A stretch of 64,000 bases of DNA, from the NCBI RefSeq assembly GCF_015100395.1, contig NZ_AP022847.1, positions 622,501 through 686,500 on the forward strand. The letters run 5' to 3'. The translations under genes were made by a program, and so were the position numbers. Positions 19,733 through 28,826 of the stretch are shown in pieces. The notes under the pieces are model-generated. The model was not told where the DNA came from. It saw only the letters and a program-made list of their open reading frames with translations, and did no database searches. Source of the DNA: Nitrosophilus alvini. Its GTDB lineage: Bacteria > Campylobacterota > Campylobacteria > Campylobacterales > Nitratiruptoraceae. Position 1 is the first letter of the stretch, and each line of letters begins with the position of its first letter.

Positions 19733-20537
19733 CCAGATAGCGGGCAACCGCATCTTCGTCGTTTGTGTGCGGCAGGACTATGTGGGCTATCTTTTTCACT
19801 TCTTCTACCGCATTTTTTACCGCTACACTTTTTCCGGCCTTTTTGAACATTCCAACATCATTATGGCTGTCACCGAAAACTGTCAGGTGCTCTTTTTTGC
19901 TTTTTGTATATTCAAGGAGTTCTTCAAGGGCATGAGATTTATCCCCTTTTGGGTGAAGCAGAGTCAGGAAATGACAGTCTATATATGGATCTTTTGAAAG
20001 TTTTATCTCTATTTCGTTTGCGAATACCTCTTTAAGTCTTTTTGACAGTTCACTCATATGCTTCTCTTCACCCATATAGACAACTTTGAGGTTTTTGTTT
20101 ATCCCTTTTATATCTTTGATATTTGTAAGGCGGCTGTCGTTTTTGTATTTTGCCAAAAGCTCTTTTTGGTAGATGTTGGTTTTTTCCGGATATAGAAAAA
20201 GTTCGTTGACTCCTTCGTTGATTCCTACGATAAAAGGAAGAATATCGAACTTTTTTCCCTCTGCTATTATGGAGTCTGTTATCTCTTTTGAAAGAGCGTT
20301 AAGAGCTATCAGTTTTTTTTCGCTCGTCGCTACCATCGCTCCGTCAAGTAGTATCATAGGAAGATTGATACTGAGTCCATCCAGAAACTGAAGACTGGTT
20401 TTGAGGCTTCTTGCGGTTGCGATAGAGAGCAGATGGTTTTTTGCTTTTTCATTCCATACTTTTTTGCTGTATTCCGAAAGAGTAAGGTCGGTTCTTAAAA
20501 ATGTTTTATCTAGGTCGGTTACGAAGAGTTTTTTCAA
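19722..20537 (-). CDS. HAD superfamily (Cof-like) phosphatase
   Basis: A 271-residue cytosolic hydrolase of the HAD superfamily with a large C2-type cap, resembling Cof/YbiV sugar-phosphatases. The motif-I nucleophile is in FVTDLDKTF (Asp8; the usual second Asp at 10 is present). Motif III/IV is HPKGDKSHALEELLEY and FGDSHNDVGMFKKAG near residues 190-235. The substrate is unknown. The start is a TTG at 20537 six bases after a GGGGA site; that site is inside the right arm of a perfect inverted repeat (20544-20596). Confidence 0.9.
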   Translation of the reverse strand: MKKLFVTDLDKTFLRTDLTLSEYSKKVWNEKAKNHLLSIATARSLKTSLQFLDGLSINLPMILLDGAMVATSEKKLIALNALSKEITDSIIAEGKKFDILPFIVGINEGVNELFLYPEKTNIYQKELLAKYKNDSRLTNIKDIKGINKNLKVVYMGEEKHMSELSKRLKEVFANEIEIKLSKDPYIDCHFLTLLHPKGDKSHALEELLEYTKSKKEHLTVFGDSHNDVGMFKKAGKSVAVKNAVEEVKKIAHIVLPHTNDEDAVARYLEKI

Positions 20538-20543
20538 TAATAT

Positions 20544-20596
20544 CCCCTGTAATTTTTAATGCGATATTATCATATTTTGCCGAAAAATTACAGGGG
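20544..20596 (-). promoter_or_regulatory. Inverted repeat that can mask the HAD gene's ribosome-binding site
   Basis: CCCCTGTAATTTTT (20544-20557) and AAAAATTACAGGGG (20583-20596) form a perfect 14-bp repeat with a 25-nt spacer. On the minus strand the distal arm contains the Shine-Dalgarno of the HAD gene. The spacer contains a GATAAT (20566-20571), a possible -10 box. It could be a terminator for the upstream Spy-like gene, a translational attenuator, or both. Confidence 0.6.
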
Positions 20597-20604
20597 AGGT
20601 CTGT

Positions 20605-21078
20605 TTATCTCTTTTTCAAATTCAAAAGATAGTTGAGTTGTGCTTCGTCAAGAACATTTTTCGTGTTGTAGATACATCTGATATGGGCCATTGTCGCCTG
20701 GGCTTTAAGTTTTGCCAATTTGTCCACTTTCGGTTTGAGGTTTTCCGGCATTTCACCTTTCATAGCTGCAGCCGCTATTTCGTTTTCAAGTGCTCTTATC
20801 TCTTTGGCAAGAGACATAACAGTTTTTATCGTCTCTTTTCTGATTTTAAGAAGTTTGGGTTTTTGATCATCTCTTAGAGCCAGTTTAGGATCATCCCAAT
20901 GTTTTTTGACAAGTTTTGTTAGATGTGGCATTTTTCCGATTATAAGAAAGGGCGAACCTTTCATCTTCATATGTTTTTTATACTTTTTTATTTTTTCTGT
21001 TTTTGAAGGGGTGTCTGTGCTTTGCATTGCAAAGAGCAAAGATGTACCGGCAATCATAATAAGAGCTTTTTTTAACAT
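20605..21078 (-). CDS. Spy/CpxP-like periplasmic helical protein
   Basis: A 157-residue protein with a signal peptide (about 1-18, ending LLFAM) and an all-helical mature part. Two LxxxQ segments, LRDDQKPKL (about residue 67) and LDEAQLNYLL (about residue 144), resemble the LTxxQ motifs of the Spy/CpxP/ZraP group, which act as periplasmic chaperones or metal-stress sensors. This assignment is by pattern only. The start at 21078 (MLKKALIM) is chosen for its signal peptide and the aaggatgg site; the frame is open to 21105. One cysteine lies near residue 133. Confidence 0.75.
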   Translation of the reverse strand: MLKKALIMIAGTSLLFAMQSTDTPSKTEKIKKYKKHMKMKGSPFLIIGKMPHLTKLVKKHWDDPKLALRDDQKPKLLKIRKETIKTVMSLAKEIRALENEIAAAAMKGEMPENLKPKVDKLAKLKAQATMAHIRCIYNTKNVLDEAQLNYLLNLKKR

Positions 21079-21131
21079 TATCCATCCTTTTTCTGTTTTG
21101 GACATTTTATCAGATATATGTTAAGAGAGTG

Positions 21132-21785
21132 TTAATTTTCTTTTTCTCTTTTTATTTTATACTCTTCCCATTTTTTCATAATTTCCAGAACTTCTTTGTC
21201 ACTTACGTCATACCAGTTTAGATAGACTTGTGCAACTGCATGAAAATCTGCAGGAGATTCCAGGACAATTATCTCATCAGCAAAATGTCTGAAAAACTCT
21301 ATTGCTCTTTTGCCTGCTACCGGTACGGCTACGACAATCTTTCGGGCTCCTCTCTTTTTGCACATCTCTACCGCGGCAGTCATAGTAGAGCCCATTGCTA
21401 TCCCGTCGTCTACAAGAATAACGGTTCTGTTTTCAAGTGGCGGTAGAGGCTTGCCTTTTCTTAGAATCTCTATTCGTCTTTTTGTCTCTTGGAACTGTTT
21501 TTCTATGATACGATTTATCTCTTCATCGTCAAGTCCTGCCGCTGCCGCTCTATTTATGAAGACTGTACCGTCTTCCACAACTGCTCCAAAGCCGCTTTCG
21601 GGATTGTATGGAAAGGGGAGTTTTCGGCATATGATGAGAGAAAAATCTGCATCCAAAGCTTTTGCTATTTCGAAACCAACCTCCGTACCACCTCTTGGGA
21701 TTGCCAGAACTATAGGTTTTTCATCTCTGTATTTCATAAGAGCTTGGGCTAGTTTCTTACCGGCGTCTTTTCTGTCTTTAAACAT
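21132..21785 (-). CDS. Phosphoribosyltransferase family protein
   Basis: A 217-residue type I PRTase-fold protein. The PRPP-binding motif VILVDDGIAMGSTM is near residue 117. The N-terminal segment (FKDRKDAGKKLAQ, AIPRGG) is typical of a group of stand-alone PRTases of unknown substrate that are sometimes fused to erythromycin-esterase or dienelactone-hydrolase domains. The C-terminal DFHAVAQVYLNW is also group-typical. It is expressed leftward from a promoter shared with the divergent methyltransferase gene. Confidence 0.88.
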   Translation of the reverse strand: MFKDRKDAGKKLAQALMKYRDEKPIVLAIPRGGTEVGFEIAKALDADFSLIICRKLPFPYNPESGFGAVVEDGTVFINRAAAAGLDDEEINRIIEKQFQETKRRIEILRKGKPLPPLENRTVILVDDGIAMGSTMTAAVEMCKKRGARKIVVAVPVAGKRAIEFFRHFADEIIVLESPADFHAVAQVYLNWYDVSDKEVLEIMKKWEEYKIKREKEN

Positions 21786-21805
21786 AATAAAGCCTTTTTC
21801 TTTTT

Positions 21806-21811
21806 ATTATA
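21806..21811 (-). promoter_or_regulatory. Candidate -10 box for the phosphoribosyltransferase gene
   Basis: An exact TATAAT on the minus strand, 20 bases before the start. The 50-base gap to the divergent methyltransferase must hold both promoters. Confidence 0.4.
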
Positions 21812-21835
21812 ACATGGCATAATATACTGAAAATT

Positions 21836-22786
21836 ATGGGCAAAAGGTTAGGATTGAAGAGACAGAATAACGAAAAAATATTTTTCGAAAGACTTGAAAA
21901 GATAGACCCAGCTATAATTTCGGCTCTAAAACTTCCAAAAAAGAGGTTTAGCTTTCGTATCAACAGGCTTAAAACTACAAATGATGAAGTTCTTGATAAG
22001 CTTGAAAAAGTCTCTATTGTTCCCAAAAGGGTAGAGTGGTTTGAGGATGCTTACGTATTGCCTTTGGAAGAGCGGCAGAATCTTATAAAAACCGATCTAT
22101 ATACAGATGGCAAAATCTATATACAAAATCTCTCCTCAATGGTTGCTGCTCTTGAGCTGTCTCTCAAAGAAGATGAATGGCTTTTGGATCTGGCGTCCGC
22201 TCCCGGAGGCAAAGCGCTTCTTTGGAGCTCTTTACTTGAAAATAGAGGAAAGATATCTGCTGTGGAGCCTGATAGAAACAGATTTTTTATGCTGAAAAGA
22301 AATTTTAAAATAAGCGGTGCGAAAAATATCAGAGCATATCAAAAAGATGGCAGAACTATAGGCAAAAGATGTCCAGAATATTTTGACAAAGTACTTTTAG
22401 ATGCACCGTGTTCTAGCGAGTCTAAATTCGATCTCTCAATAGAAAATCCCGTAAAATACTGGAGTATCAGGCGTGTTTACAGAAACAGCAGGCTTCAAAA
22501 AGAACTTATACTCTCCGCGTGGGAGAGTCTGAAACCGGGAGGAGTACTTGTTTATGCAACATGTACTTTTTCGCCTGAAGAGAATGAAGAGGTGGTGAAT
22601 TTTCTTCTTGAAAAAAGAGCGGATGCTTTTTTAACTGAACCCGACATCATTCTGGAAAATTTCAAAAGCGGCCTGACTTTCTGGGAGGGCAGGGCGTTTG
22701 ACGAGTCACTTAAAAAGGCTGTTAGAATAGTTCCTGATGGCCTTTTTGACGGATTTTTTTTAGCAAAAATTAAAAAAGTCAGATAG
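21836..22786 (+). CDS. RsmB/NOP family RNA (cytosine-5)-methyltransferase
   Basis: A 316-residue SAM-dependent RNA m5C methylase. Motif I is DLASAPGGK (about residue 120). The two catalytic cysteines lie in DAPCSS (motif IV, about residue 187) and YATCTFSPEENE (motif VI, about residue 240). It lacks the N-terminal NusB-like domain of E. coli RsmB, so the target (16S rRNA or tRNA) cannot be stated. Its stop overlaps the converging gene at 22779 by eight bases. Confidence 0.92.
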   Translation: MGKRLGLKRQNNEKIFFERLEKIDPAIISALKLPKKRFSFRINRLKTTNDEVLDKLEKVSIVPKRVEWFEDAYVLPLEERQNLIKTDLYTDGKIYIQNLSSMVAALELSLKEDEWLLDLASAPGGKALLWSSLLENRGKISAVEPDRNRFFMLKRNFKISGAKNIRAYQKDGRTIGKRCPEYFDKVLLDAPCSSESKFDLSIENPVKYWSIRRVYRNSRLQKELILSAWESLKPGGVLVYATCTFSPEENEEVVNFLLEKRADAFLTEPDIILENFKSGLTFWEGRAFDESLKKAVRIVPDGLFDGFFLAKIKKVR

Positions 22787-23480
22787 ATTCGTATCTATGA
22801 GTAGATACTTTTTTCATTCTGACAAATTTTGTATCTATAAGTTTCATTGTGGCAGTGTTTACGCTGCCGGCATATTTTATCTCGGTATGCGGCATCAAAA
22901 CACCGCTCTCTTTTGAGAAATCTTTGTAAATAGTCAGAAACTCCATTTTTCCAGGTCCCATCTTCAGTTTTCCTACTGTCTTCTCTATGTGGTAGTTTTG
23001 TGGATTTACATAATAGTCGCATTCCACACCGTTTCTTGAAAGTGTCAGGATATAGTATTTGTCGTCGGATCTTATTTTCAAAACATCAGCGAATTTTTTC
23101 AATACAAGAGGATTGTAAAGCCTCATGAGCTGCACTTTCATAGCATCGAGCATAGGGCCGCGTGCCTGTTTTTTTACTCTTTTGTTGAAAACTTTTATTC
23201 CGATTGTTCCTTCGAGTATCCTTGTTTCGCTTTTGTCCGGATAGGTTATATCTATGTAGAGTCTCTTTGGCAAGGTAACTCTTCTTGTGTCAGCGCCTAT
23301 AGTTTTGTCGCTCGCTCTTGTCACTTTCCAGTGCTGAATGTAACTTACTGCATTTTGCAGGGCTTGCTTGCCTCCATACTCTTTTATCATATTTTCAAGA
23401 AGTTTCTCTTTATCTAAGTTCTGGGCAAAAAGAGAAAGGGAAAAGAGAACCGGTATAAGCAATATAGAGAATTTTTTCAT
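22779..23480 (-). CDS. Exported protein of unknown function (LolA-like fold possible)
   Basis: A 233-residue protein with a signal peptide (about 1-20, ending SLFAQ). The mature region is strand-rich with a repeating pattern (RLYIDITYPD, YYILTL, CDYYVNP, MEFLTIYKDF) reminiscent of outer-membrane lipoprotein-sorting (LolA-like) proteins, but I see no decisive motif. The start at 23480 was chosen because the signal peptide begins there and a ggaac site precedes it; the frame is open to 23549. It is monocistronic, with an exact -10 box upstream. Confidence 0.7.
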   Translation of the reverse strand: MKKFSILLIPVLFSLSLFAQNLDKEKLLENMIKEYGGKQALQNAVSYIQHWKVTRASDKTIGADTRRVTLPKRLYIDITYPDKSETRILEGTIGIKVFNKRVKKQARGPMLDAMKVQLMRLYNPLVLKKFADVLKIRSDDKYYILTLSRNGVECDYYVNPQNYHIEKTVGKLKMGPGKMEFLTIYKDFSKESGVLMPHTEIKYAGSVNTATMKLIDTKFVRMKKVSTHRYESI

Positions 23481-23508
23481 AGCTGTTCCTTTGCGGTCGT
23501 GTGACAAA

Positions 23509-23514
23509 ATTATA
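23509..23514 (-). promoter_or_regulatory. Candidate -10 box for the exported protein gene
   Basis: An exact TATAAT on the minus strand, 28 bases before the start. It lies between the downstream end of aroK and this gene, giving it its own promoter. Confidence 0.4.
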
Positions 23515-23574
23515 ACAGCAAAGGACTGTCGATAGGCAGAGAACTGCACATTTGTTAAAAAAAATAAAAGATGT

Positions 23575-24090
23575 TTAAGAAATATTCGTTTTTTCTATAA
23601 TCTCATTTAAAATGTCATCCAGATCTCTGTTTTGAACATTTACGGTGATGTCCGCTACTTCTTCATATGCCTGTGAGCGTTCGTTATAGAGAGTTTTTGC
23701 ATCTTTGTATGATTTGAAAAGGGGTCGTTTTTTTATTTTGCTTTTTGCATTCGGGCTTTTTGTAATGCGCTCATATATCCAGTCAAAATCGGCTTTGAGA
23801 TATATAACTGTGCCGATTTTTTTAAGATTTTTTACTTTATAGAAACCACCTCCCGTGGAGACGATGGTATCTTTTACGCAGCACTCAAGCCAATTGGCCG
23901 TACGCTGTTCAAGCTGCCTGAAATACTCTTCACCCTTTTTTTTAAAAATCTTTTTTATTTTTTTGTTTGTAAGGCTTTCTATAAGATCATCAGTATCTAC
24001 TGCATATCTGCCTGTTTTGCCGCTAAGCGCTCTTGCAACGGTTCCTTTTCCAACGCCCATAAAACCTACAAGAATTATATTGTTTGACAT
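23575..24090 (-). CDS. aroK: Shikimate kinase
   Basis: Phosphorylates shikimate with ATP, feeding AroA (7099). It has 171 residues. The P-loop is GFMGVGKGT (residues 8-16), unusual in having Gly-Thr after the lysine where most have Ser/Thr directly. The shikimate-binding DTDD is at about residues 32-35, and STGGGF (about residue 79) is the conserved second motif. It is expressed from a divergent region shared with dnaE. Confidence 0.95.
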   Translation of the reverse strand: MSNNIILVGFMGVGKGTVARALSGKTGRYAVDTDDLIESLTNKKIKKIFKKKGEEYFRQLEQRTANWLECCVKDTIVSTGGGFYKVKNLKKIGTVIYLKADFDWIYERITKSPNAKSKIKKRPLFKSYKDAKTLYNERSQAYEEVADITVNVQNRDLDDILNEIIEKTNIS

Positions 24091-24112
24091 AAAAGCTCCG
24101 TTTTTTTGTGAA

Positions 24113-24118
24113 ATTATA
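24113..24118 (-). promoter_or_regulatory. Candidate -10 box for aroK
   Basis: An exact TATAAT on the minus strand, 22 bases before the aroK start. Confidence 0.4.
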
Positions 24119-24205
24119 CTATTTTTTATCGATTGTCAAAAGTTGTTTTTTTCTGATATGAGCGGAATAAATCTGCTCTTTATCATTTATACAACGATTT
24201 TTGAA

Positions 24206-24211
24206 TATAAT
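24206..24211 (+). promoter_or_regulatory. Candidate -10 box for dnaE
   Basis: An exact TATAAT preceded by a T-rich stretch, 30 bases before the dnaE ATG. Confidence 0.45.
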
Positions 24212-24241
24212 TTTGCCAGATTACGAACATAAAGGTAAAAG

Positions 24242-27200
24242 ATGAAGCCGAAGTTCACTCATCTGCATCTGCACACGGAGTATTCTCTTCTTGACGGGGC
24301 AAACAAAATCAAAAAACTTGCAAAAAGATGCAAAGAGCTCGGAATGGAGTCGGTTGCCATAACCGATCACGGAAATATGTTCGGAGCTATAGATTTTTAT
24401 AAAACGATGAAGGCTGAAGGTATAAAACCTATCATCGGAATAGAAGCGTATCTGCACAACCAGGATGACTTAAGTGACAAGTCTACAAAGCAGCGTTTTC
24501 ATCTTTGCCTTTTTGCCAAAAATGAAATCGGATATAAAAACCTTATGTATCTTAGTTCCAAAAGCTATATAGATGGCTTCTACTACTATCCCAGAATCAA
24601 TAAAAAATTGCTCAAAGAGCACAGCGAAGGTTTGATATGCACAAGTGCCTGTCTGCAGGGAGAGGTAAACTGGCATCTGAACCTGAACAGCGAAAGAAAC
24701 AGGAAATTTGGCGCGAAAGGTTATGAGAGGGCCAAAAAAATAGCTCTTGAGTACCGTGAGATTTTTGGAGAGGATTTTTATCTGGAACTCATGCGCCACG
24801 GCATACATGACCAACAGTATATCGACGAAGCGGTGATACAGCTCTCTTTGGAGACCGGTATAAAGATAGTTGCAACAAACGACACCCACTATCTCTATCC
24901 CGATGACGCGGAGCCTCATGAAGCGTTTATGTGTATAGCAATGAACAAACTCTATGATGATCCGAACCGCCTCAGACACTCTGTTCATGAGTTTTATCTC
25001 AAATCTCCCGAAGAGATGGCGGCTCTTTATGCGGATATTCCGGAAGCTTTGGAAAATACTCAGGAGATTGTGGAAAAATGCAATCTTGAACTTGATCTGG
25101 GAAATCCTACACCTCCAAATTTCAAATTTACAAAAGAGTATGCGCAAAAAGCAGGGGTACCGCTTCCGGAAGAGAGCCTTTACAGTCTTGAAAATGACAA
25201 AGTTTTATTTGAACACTACTGTAAAGAGGGGCTTAAAAAGAGGCTTTTGCATGTCCCGGAGGATCTGCATGAAAAATATTGGGATAGACTGAGAACAGAG
25301 ATAGAGATAATAAACAATATGAAATTTCCGGGATATATGCTAATAGTCTGGGATTTCGTAAGGGAAGCCAAAGAGAGAGGAATTCCGGTGGGACCCGGAA
25401 GGGGTTCCGCGGCAGGAAGTCTTGTAGCATATGCTTTGGAGATAACGGATATCGATCCGCTGAAATACAATCTGCTATTTGAGAGGTTTTTGAATCCCGA
25501 GCGTATAAGCATGCCCGATATCGATATGGATTTCTGTCAGTACAGAAGAGGGGAGATCATTGACTATGTGGTTGAAAAGTACGGCAGATACAATGTGGCG
25601 CAAGTCATAACCTTTGGTTCTTTGCTGGCAAAAGGTGTTATCAGAGATGTTGCAAGAGTTTTGGGAGTCAGCTACGCCGATGCAGATAAAATGGCAAAGC
25701 TCATCCCCGACCAGCTAGGAATTACGCTTGAGGAGGCATACAAAAAAGAGCCTAAAATCAAAGAGCTTATCGAAAGCGATCCGATGGCTGCAAGAGTTTG
25801 GAAATTTGCCCTGGCTCTGGAGGGACTCAAAAGAAATGCCGGTATGCATGCGGCCGGGGTTGTTATAAGCAATGATGAACTCTGGAACAAAACGCCTCTT
25901 TACAAACCTTCGGGCGAAGATACGATAGTTACGCAGTACTCACTTAAATATCTCGAAGATGTTGATCTTATAAAATTTGACTTTCTTGGCCTTAAAACCC
26001 TTACTGTTATAGATAATGCCCTAAAACTCATAGAAAAAAGATATGGTAAAAAGATAGAGTGGCAGGAGATAGACGTAAACGACAAAGAGGTTTACGACCT
26101 CATTCAAAGCGGTCACACAATCGGGCTGTTTCAGATAGAGTCGCAAGGTATGCAGCGTCTTAATGCGAAACTCAAACCCACCACTTTCGAAGATATCATA
26201 GCGGTCTTGGCTCTTTATCGTCCGGGACCTATGGAATCGGGGATGCTTGATGATTTTATAGAAAGAAAGCACGGACGCGCAGAGATAACATATATGTTTC
26301 CAGAACTTGAACCCATACTAAAACCTACATACGGTGTTATAGTCTACCAGGAACAGGTAATGCAGATAGTTCAGACTATAGGCGGTTTTAGTCTGGGCGG
26401 AGCCGACCTTGTAAGGCGTGCCATGGGTAAAAAGATACCCGAAGAGATGCAGCGTCTAAAAACCCAGTTTGCCGACGGAGCGCAGAAGAAAGGTTTTGAC
26501 AGGGCAAAAGCAGAGGAGCTTTTCGACCTGATCGTAAAATTTGCCGGATACGGCTTTAATAAGTCACACTCAGCCGCTTATGCTATGGTCACTTTCCAGA
26601 CGGCATATCTGAAGACCTACTATCCGCAGGAGTTTATGGCTGCATTACTCACAAGCGAGCAGGATAATACCGATAAGATAGTCAAGTATGTGGATGAGGT
26701 AAAGAGACTCGGCATTAAACTTTTGCCGCCCGATGTGAAAAAGTCGGCGCTGGAGTTTAGTGCAACCAAAATAGACGGCGAAGATGTGATACTTTTCGGT
26801 CTTGGAGCCATAAAAGGAGTAGGAGAAAGCGCGGTAGTCTCCATACTCGAGGCAAGGAAAAACGGCGGATTTGAGAGTCTTGACGATTTTTTAAATAAAA
26901 TCGATCCTTCCAAAGTGAATAAAAAAGTTTTGGAATCTCTCATAAAATCGGGAGCGATGGATGGTTTTGGATATACCAGAAGGGCGCTTTTGCAAAATAT
27001 CGAAAAGATTGTAGAGACGACCCACGAGATAGCAAGGGCCAAAAAGATGGCCGAAAATTCTCTTTTCGGCGACAGCGAAGAGATGACATCCATAAAGCTG
27101 AAAATCGACAATTTCGATGAGTTTGATATGAAGACGATTCTAGAACTTGAAAAAGAGACTCTGGGATTTTACGTCTCCGGCCATCCGCTTGAGGGTTATA

Positions 27201-27757
27201 GAAAAGAGCTTTCCGATATCAGTTATACGCTCTCAAGTGACCTTGACAATATTGCAGACGGAAGCGACGCTCTTTTTATAGGCGTAGTGGAAGAGATAAA
27301 GACAAAAATCAGTAAAAAAGGCAACAAGTTCGGTATCATAAATATTATGGACCTTCACGGAAATATAGAAATTATGCTTTTTTCCGACAAACTTGAAGAG
27401 CTTGAGCAGATGGACCTTGAAAAACCGATAGCATTTAAAGCGCATATCACAAAAGACGGTGACTTTACCCGTATCAGATGCGACAAGATAATGAGGCTTG
27501 AAGATGCAAAAGGTGAGAAGGTCGATACGAAAATAGAAGAGAAGTATGAAGAGCCTCTTGTTATAAAACTGGATCTTTCCCATGAACTGCACATACTTGA
27601 AGAGCTTTACCGTATAGCAAAAAGCCATCCTGGACGAAGGCCTCTGAAGCTTCTTATAAGGTCAAAACTGCAGGAAGTGGAAATCGAAGCAAACGTGTAT
27701 GTAAACAATGAGATGGTAGAAGAAGTTTCAAAGTTTGAAGGAGTCGAGGTAGCCTGA
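24242..27757 (+). CDS. dnaE: DNA polymerase III alpha subunit
   Basis: Replicative polymerase catalytic subunit, 1,171 residues, normal DnaE1 size. The N-terminal PHP domain begins with HLHLHTEYSLLDG and keeps its metal-binding histidines. The polymerase catalytic aspartates lie in PDIDMDF (about residue 424) with a third in FDFLGLKTL (about residue 579). Tandem helix-hairpin-helix and an OB-fold region (about 1005-1080) follow, ending with the clamp-binding/tau-binding tail. The stop is only five bases from the end of the converging DUF234 gene, with no terminator visible between. Confidence 0.97.
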   Translation: MKPKFTHLHLHTEYSLLDGANKIKKLAKRCKELGMESVAITDHGNMFGAIDFYKTMKAEGIKPIIGIEAYLHNQDDLSDKSTKQRFHLCLFAKNEIGYKNLMYLSSKSYIDGFYYYPRINKKLLKEHSEGLICTSACLQGEVNWHLNLNSERNRKFGAKGYERAKKIALEYREIFGEDFYLELMRHGIHDQQYIDEAVIQLSLETGIKIVATNDTHYLYPDDAEPHEAFMCIAMNKLYDDPNRLRHSVHEFYLKSPEEMAALYADIPEALENTQEIVEKCNLELDLGNPTPPNFKFTKEYAQKAGVPLPEESLYSLENDKVLFEHYCKEGLKKRLLHVPEDLHEKYWDRLRTEIEIINNMKFPGYMLIVWDFVREAKERGIPVGPGRGSAAGSLVAYALEITDIDPLKYNLLFERFLNPERISMPDIDMDFCQYRRGEIIDYVVEKYGRYNVAQVITFGSLLAKGVIRDVARVLGVSYADADKMAKLIPDQLGITLEEAYKKEPKIKELIESDPMAARVWKFALALEGLKRNAGMHAAGVVISNDELWNKTPLYKPSGEDTIVTQYSLKYLEDVDLIKFDFLGLKTLTVIDNALKLIEKRYGKKIEWQEIDVNDKEVYDLIQSGHTIGLFQIESQGMQRLNAKLKPTTFEDIIAVLALYRPGPMESGMLDDFIERKHGRAEITYMFPELEPILKPTYGVIVYQEQVMQIVQTIGGFSLGGADLVRRAMGKKIPEEMQRLKTQFADGAQKKGFDRAKAEELFDLIVKFAGYGFNKSHSAAYAMVTFQTAYLKTYYPQEFMAALLTSEQDNTDKIVKYVDEVKRLGIKLLPPDVKKSALEFSATKIDGEDVILFGLGAIKGVGESAVVSILEARKNGGFESLDDFLNKIDPSKVNKKVLESLIKSGAMDGFGYTRRALLQNIEKIVETTHEIARAKKMAENSLFGDSEEMTSIKLKIDNFDEFDMKTILELEKETLGFYVSGHPLEGYRKELSDISYTLSSDLDNIADGSDALFIGVVEEIKTKISKKGNKFGIINIMDLHGNIEIMLFSDKLEELEQMDLEKPIAFKAHITKDGDFTRIRCDKIMRLEDAKGEKVDTKIEEKYEEPLVIKLDLSHELHILEELYRIAKSHPGRRPLKLLIRSKLQEVEIEANVYVNNEMVEEVSKFEGVEVA

Positions 27758-27762
27758 GCCAG

Positions 27763-28704
27763 TTAAAACTCAAAACTGTACGGTACTTTCTCTCTTTTCC
27801 TATATGCCGGTTTCGCTCCAGCCCACTCTTTGAGATCGTCCAGGTCGAAAAGGAGGATATTGTTGTCCCTGTTTTTTAGAAGCTCATTGCTGAAGCCGCT
27901 TTTTGAAAAAAGAGCGTAGTAGTTCGCTTCTATTCCTGCAACTGCACACTTTTTCTGCAAAGAGGTGAGTGTTTTTTTGCAGATTTTACTGTTTTTCCAT
28001 TTGCATTCGCCCACTATTACTCTGCCGTCTTTCAGAGTCGTGAGAATATCTAGTTCGATATTTTTGTCCCAGTAGCTGCCGGTCTCTTCGTAATCTTTGA
28101 ATTTATGTTTTATCAGTTCATTTGAGAGTTCTTCGTATGTAAAGCTGACATAGTTTTCAAAATCGTTTTCTATAAGTTTCAATATCTTTGAAAACTCTTT
28201 TTTTTCAAGAAGATCGATATTCGGTTCGCAGTACCTGAACCAGAATCTGAAAAAGGGCTTTGCAAATTTTATCTTGTGCTGGATACGGTAACGTCTGAGA
28301 TTTTTCTTGAGTTTCTGTTTCGGATGCTTTTTTTCTATAGGTTTTTCTCTTGAATACTCTTTTATAAGAATATTGTTTTCTATCAATTTTTCAAGATGGA
28401 TTTTCCCAAGATGTTCCGGGATATCGGCTTTTTTAAATGCTGTAAATATCTTTCTGTCGCCGATTGCAAAAATCTGTAGCAGATTTTTACTAAAAGTTTT
28501 GTATTGAGGGCTGATATTGAAATATGCATTCAAAAATGTATGGTTTTTTAGGATTTTTTCTTCTATTTCATGTAGAATCGGTCTGGAAATATCAGCAGAG
28601 ACAATATTTTCGGCTCCTCCGAAAACGGAATAAAACTCTATAATGTTTTCTATATCCGCCGACTGGCAGTTTCTGTGAAAAGTTTTAAAGTGTTTGCTTT
28701 GCGT
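27763..28704 (-). CDS. DUF234 / nuclease-like domain protein, probable ACG start
   Basis: A protein of about 313 residues if read from ACG at 28704, or 256 from the first canonical start, TTG at 28533. The N-terminal part (about 15-110) reads HFKTFHRNCQ, then IIEFYSVFGGAE and a winged-helix-like segment. This looks coding and matches the start of the DUF234 proteins I recall from Campylobacterota. The C-terminal part has a restriction-endonuclease-like pattern, ELDIL followed by VGECKW, resembling PD-(D/E)xK. DUF234 domains usually sit at the end of archaeal-type AAA ATPases, but no ATPase is present here. A GAGGAG site lies five bases before the ACG. No ATG, GTG or TTG exists in frame between the upstream stop and 28533. 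Function unknown. Confidence 0.65.
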   Translation of the reverse strand, partial: TQSKHFKTFHRNCQSADIENIIEFYSVFGGAENIVSADISRPILHEIEEKILKNHTFLNAYFNISPQYKTFSKNLLQIFAIGDRKIFTAFKKADIPEHLGKIHLEKLIENNILIKEYSREKPIEKKHPKQKLKKNLRRYRIQHKIKFAKPFFRFWFRYCEPNIDLLEKKEFSKILKLIENDFENYVSFTYEELSNELIKHKFKDYEETGSYWDKNIELDILTTLKDGRVIVGECKWKNSKICKKTLTSLQKKCAVAGIEANYYALFSKSGFSNELLKNRDNNILLFDLDDLKEWAGAKPAYRKREKVPYSFEF

Positions 28705-28826
28705 AGTCGCTCCTCATATAAGCTTTTTTTAAATAATATTAAAGCTGTAGTTAAATAAATATTAAAAAACCAAGTTAATTTAATCAGGTTTTTGATACAA
28801 TTAAAAATAATGCGAAAGGAAGGATG

